From Solirubrobacterales bacterium (lineage in GTDB: Bacteria > Actinomycetota > Thermoleophilia > Solirubrobacterales > Solirubrobacteraceae), in contig DAHVAB010000118.1 of the NCBI GenBank assembly GCA_027314825.1, positions 1-7,488 of the forward strand: a stretch of DNA of 7,488 nt. The letters are read 5' to 3'. This document shows, piece by piece, positions 5,460-7,488 of the stretch. Position 1 is the stretch's first letter, and each line of letters starts with the position of its first letter. The position numbers and the translations under genes were made by a program. The notes beneath the pieces are model-generated. The model was not told the DNA's origin. It ran no database searches and was given only the letters and a program-made list of their open reading frames with translations.

Positions 5460-6762
5460 CCCGCAGCCACGGCAGGCGCGAGGGCGCACGGCCCTGCGCA
5501 CCGCCAGCCTGCTGGCAGCGCTCGCGGCGGCGGCCGCCGTGATCCTCGCGGTGCTCCTGGGCGCATTCCAGACGAGCACCACCCAGCCCCCGCCGGTCCC
5601 CTCGCGCCCCGTCGCATCGCTGCACGCGCTGGAGGCGAGCGCACCGCTCACCGATGCCTCCGGGCAGCGGTGGACGCCCGACCCATACTCCCGCGGCGGC
5701 AGCCTGAGCAGCGAGCAGGCCCCGATCTCCGACACCCACTCGCCCGCCCTCTATCGCAGCGAGCGGATCGGGGTGAGCTCGGTAGATGTGCCACTGCGCA
5801 CCGAAGGCCCCTACCTGGTGGTCCTCTACTTCGCGGAGACGGCCGGCGCCAAGCCTGGGCAGCGGATCTTCGAGGTGAGCGCGAACGGGAAGAGGATCGC
5901 CCGTCTCGACGTCGCCGCCGAAGTCGGCGCGCTCACTCCCTACCACCTCGCGTTCACCACCTCAGCGCCTGACCGCACGCTCACGCTCCGCTTCCGCGCG
6001 GTCAAGGGCACGCCGATCCTGAGCGCCGTGCGCGTCACGCCGGTGAGCGCGAATGTGCAGCTGCCGGCGAGCAGGCCGAGCTTCGAGGATGAGTTCAACG
6101 GTCCGCGCGGATCGCCGCCTGACCCAGCGCGCTGGAGATACGATCTCGGCCGCGGCTGGGGGCAGCAGGCGCGCTACACCGGTGCGACCGCGAATGCCTC
6201 GCTCGACGGCCACGGCAACCTGGTCCTGGCGGCGCTCCCCGAGGGCACAGGCGGTTTCACCTCCGCGCGGCTGACGACGAGGGGAGCCTTCGCGATGGGG
6301 TACGGGAGCGCCTCGGCGCGGATCCAGGTCGCCGGCACGCCCGGCGTGGTGAGCACCTTCTGGGCGCTCGGAGCCGATGAAAGCGCCGGCTGGCCCTACA
6401 CGGGCGAGCTCGACCCGGCCGAGGTGCGGGGCTCCCAGCCGCAGATCCTGGTGCAGGCGGTGCACACCCACTGCGGACAGAGCGCCTGTCCGATCGTGTG
6501 GAGCCGGGTGGCCGCGGCGCCGCTGTCGAGCGGCTTTCACACATTCACCGTCGAGCGGGCGCCGGGCGTCGTCGTCTACATGCTCGACGGCCGTCAGACC
6601 GCGTCTCTCACCAGCGCCGACCTGCCGCGCGGATCCTGGGTGCTCGACAAACGCTTTCACCGGCTTCTGAATCTGATAGTCGGAGGATGGGGCGGCACCC
6701 CTGCGCCGAGCGCGAGGTGGCCGATCGAGATGCGCGTCGACTGGGTCCGGGCATTCGATTGA
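5449..6762 (+). CDS. Membrane-anchored malectin-GH16 glycan-active protein
   Basis: The 437-residue product begins with a basic stretch and one hydrophobic segment (about residues 19-41, SLLAALAAAAAVILAVLLGAF with Ala/Leu/Val only), acting as signal peptide or anchor, then a Pro/Thr linker. Residues about 65-198 are a malectin domain: DASGQRWTPD, SPALYRSERIG, GPYLVVLYFAETAG, GQRIFEVSANGKRI and TLTLRFRAVKG follow the family in order. Malectin domains bind carbohydrate. From residue 212 (FEDEFNG) to the end is a GH16 jelly-roll with ARWRYDLGRGWGQQ, GNLVLAAL and STFWALGAD. Its catalytic ExDxxE motif is present as GELDPAEV, with E320, D322 and E325 kept, though the usual hydrophobic bulge residues are replaced by Pro-Ala. 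GH16 enzymes hydrolyse or transfer beta-1,3/1,4-glucans and galactans; the substrate is unknown here. The ATG lies 11 bases inside the GT4 gene, implying coupled translation and a role in trimming or binding the polymer made by the neighbours. Confidence 0.9.
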   Translation: MATDPQPRQARGRTALRTASLLAALAAAAAVILAVLLGAFQTSTTQPPPVPSRPVASLHALEASAPLTDASGQRWTPDPYSRGGSLSSEQAPISDTHSPALYRSERIGVSSVDVPLRTEGPYLVVLYFAETAGAKPGQRIFEVSANGKRIARLDVAAEVGALTPYHLAFTTSAPDRTLTLRFRAVKGTPILSAVRVTPVSANVQLPASRPSFEDEFNGPRGSPPDPARWRYDLGRGWGQQARYTGATANASLDGHGNLVLAALPEGTGGFTSARLTTRGAFAMGYGSASARIQVAGTPGVVSTFWALGADESAGWPYTGELDPAEVRGSQPQILVQAVHTHCGQSACPIVWSRVAAAPLSSGFHTFTVERAPGVVVYMLDGRQTASLTSADLPRGSWVLDKRFHRLLNLIVGGWGGTPAPSARWPIEMRVDWVRAFD

Positions 6763-6769
6763 GCGGGGG

Positions 6770-7402
6770 GTGAATGAGGTGAACGCCCAAGTGAATGCGA
6801 GCGGTGGAGGGGTGAGCGTGGTGGTGAGCACCTGCAAAGACGCGCAGCGCGCAGCCCGCTGCGTCGCCTCGATCCTCGCCTGCGAGCCGCCTGCACTGGA
6901 GGTGATCGTGGTGGAGAACAGGCCGGCCGGCAGCACCACGGCAGCGCTGCTGGCGGACCGGTTCGGCGAGCGCGGCAGGGTGCGCTGCATAGCTGAGCCT
7001 CGCAAGGGCCTCTCCAGCGCGCGCAACGCCGGCCTCGCCCGCGCGCGGGGGGAGATCGTCGCGTTCACAGATGACGACGTGGTTGTTGACGGGGAATGGA
7101 TAGCGGGGTTCGTTCAGGGTTTCTCAGGCGATCGTGAGGTGGCATGCGCGACGGGGCCGATACTGGCGTTGTCTCTGCGCAGCGAGGCGCAACGGACCTT
7201 CGAGCGCTTCGCCCGGCTGGGCAAGGGCGGGGTGCGGCAGGTCTACTCGATCGCGGAGCCTCCCGCCGGCGACCTCCTGTTCCCGTATGCGGCCGGCCGC
7301 TTCGGCTCGGGCGCGAACATCGCGATGCGCACGGCCTTCGCCCGCTCGCTCGGCGGGGTCGACGAGAGGCTGGGCGCCGGCACGCCGGCTCGCGGCACTT
7401 GA
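6770..7402 (+). CDS. GT2 glycosyltransferase, C-terminally truncated
   Basis: The 210-residue product is a family 2 glycosyltransferase with an intact N-terminal half. VSVVVSTCKDAQRAARCVASI and EVIVVENRPAGST form the nucleotide-binding part, RKGLSSARNAGLARARGEIV follows, and FTDDDVVVD carries the metal-binding aspartates D101-D103. GSGANIAMRTAF and GVDERLGAGTPARG then lead to where relatives continue GGEDLDL, the acidic catalytic-base region. Here it stops instead at TGA 7400-7402. The protein is therefore about a third shorter than usual and lacks the base, so it is probably inactive. It starts seven bases after the GH16 gene. GTG 6770 is the first start, but GTG 6779 is as likely, since the G-run at 6765-6770 could be its ribosome binding site. 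The DNA just past the stop belongs to a different gene in another frame. Confidence 0.8.
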   Translation: MNEVNAQVNASGGGVSVVVSTCKDAQRAARCVASILACEPPALEVIVVENRPAGSTTAALLADRFGERGRVRCIAEPRKGLSSARNAGLARARGEIVAFTDDDVVVDGEWIAGFVQGFSGDREVACATGPILALSLRSEAQRTFERFARLGKGGVRQVYSIAEPPAGDLLFPYAAGRFGSGANIAMRTAFARSLGGVDERLGAGTPARGT

Positions 7403-7488
7403 GGAGAGCCTCGAGGACGACGTCCTTGTCTGTGCCGACAGCGCTGCTGCGGTGGCGGCGACGGTCGCCCTCGTCGAGAGCGTCCCGG
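7386..7488 (+). pseudogene. F420-dependent NADP oxidoreductase (NpdG-like) fragment, off the right edge
   Basis: In a frame different from the glycosyltransferase, the last 100 bases read RLAALEESLEDDVLVCADSA followed by AAVAATVALVESVP and leave the window. The DDVLVCADS segment, a following Ala-rich helix and the LVESVP ending match the C-terminal half of F420:NADPH oxidoreductases (NpdG/Fno type), where VLVCGDD and a LVERIPG motif precede the GPL region. These enzymes pass hydride between NADPH and coenzyme F420 in actinobacteria and archaea. The N-terminal NADP-binding Rossmann half is absent, because the upstream sequence is glycosyltransferase, and there is no start codon in place. The identification rests on about 30 residues. 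It could be a chance resemblance, but third-position GC and motif order favour real coding origin. Confidence 0.55.

Noticed and set aside
5962..7068. 368-residue minus-strand open frame opposite the GH16 and GT2 genes
   Set aside because: Arg/Ala-rich shadow of well-supported plus-strand genes with clear domain motifs.

Overview
The window is very GC-rich with strong GC preference at third codon positions. It reads as an actinobacterial chromosome. The F420-type NADPH oxidoreductase fragment at the right edge and the actinobacterial style of the glycosyltransferases suit Thermoleophilia/Solirubrobacterales or a relative, but that placement is inference. No ribosomal or other marker gene is present to settle it.

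The left half (1-2870) is a mosaic of gene pieces around one intact module. A minus-strand gene for a small multi-pass membrane protein leaves the left edge. It meets, head to head, the C-terminal remnant of a tyrosine recombinase (about 372-590) that has lost its catalytic tyrosine. Next come two intact overlapping genes (676-1263 and 1244-2260): a DUF6036/AbiEii-like nucleotidyltransferase-fold protein and a 338-residue partner with a central winged helix. Their base composition is visibly less GC-rich than the right half. Directly after the partner's stop codon, in the same frame, sits an internal piece of a cation diffusion facilitator (CDF) transporter (2261-2545). After a stretch with no recognisable gene come two GGTACC-containing direct repeats, a hairpin terminator and a complete tRNA-Arg(ACG) on the minus strand (2872-2944). 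The tRNA's 3' end faces the recombinase remnant. The simplest reading is a decayed tRNA-associated genomic island carrying a toxin-antitoxin- or defence-like pair.

The right half (3262-7402) is a plus-strand, translationally coupled cluster for surface-polysaccharide work: a DPM1-like GT2 glycosyltransferase, a GT4 glycosyltransferase, a membrane-anchored malectin-GH16 protein and a second GT2 glycosyltransferase. Neighbouring genes overlap by 4 and 11 bases or are separated by 7. The likely division of labour is sugar transfer by the glycosyltransferases in the cytoplasm and glycan binding or trimming by the malectin-GH16 protein outside the membrane. Two in-phase tandem arrays lie at the 5' side: a 15-bp array upstream of the tRNA and a 42-bp triple repeat inside the first GT2 gene.

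The last GT2 gene stops abruptly where the family would continue. In another frame the DNA then reads as an F420:NADPH oxidoreductase (NpdG-like) fragment running off the right edge. This is either a recombination scar or an assembly chimera.
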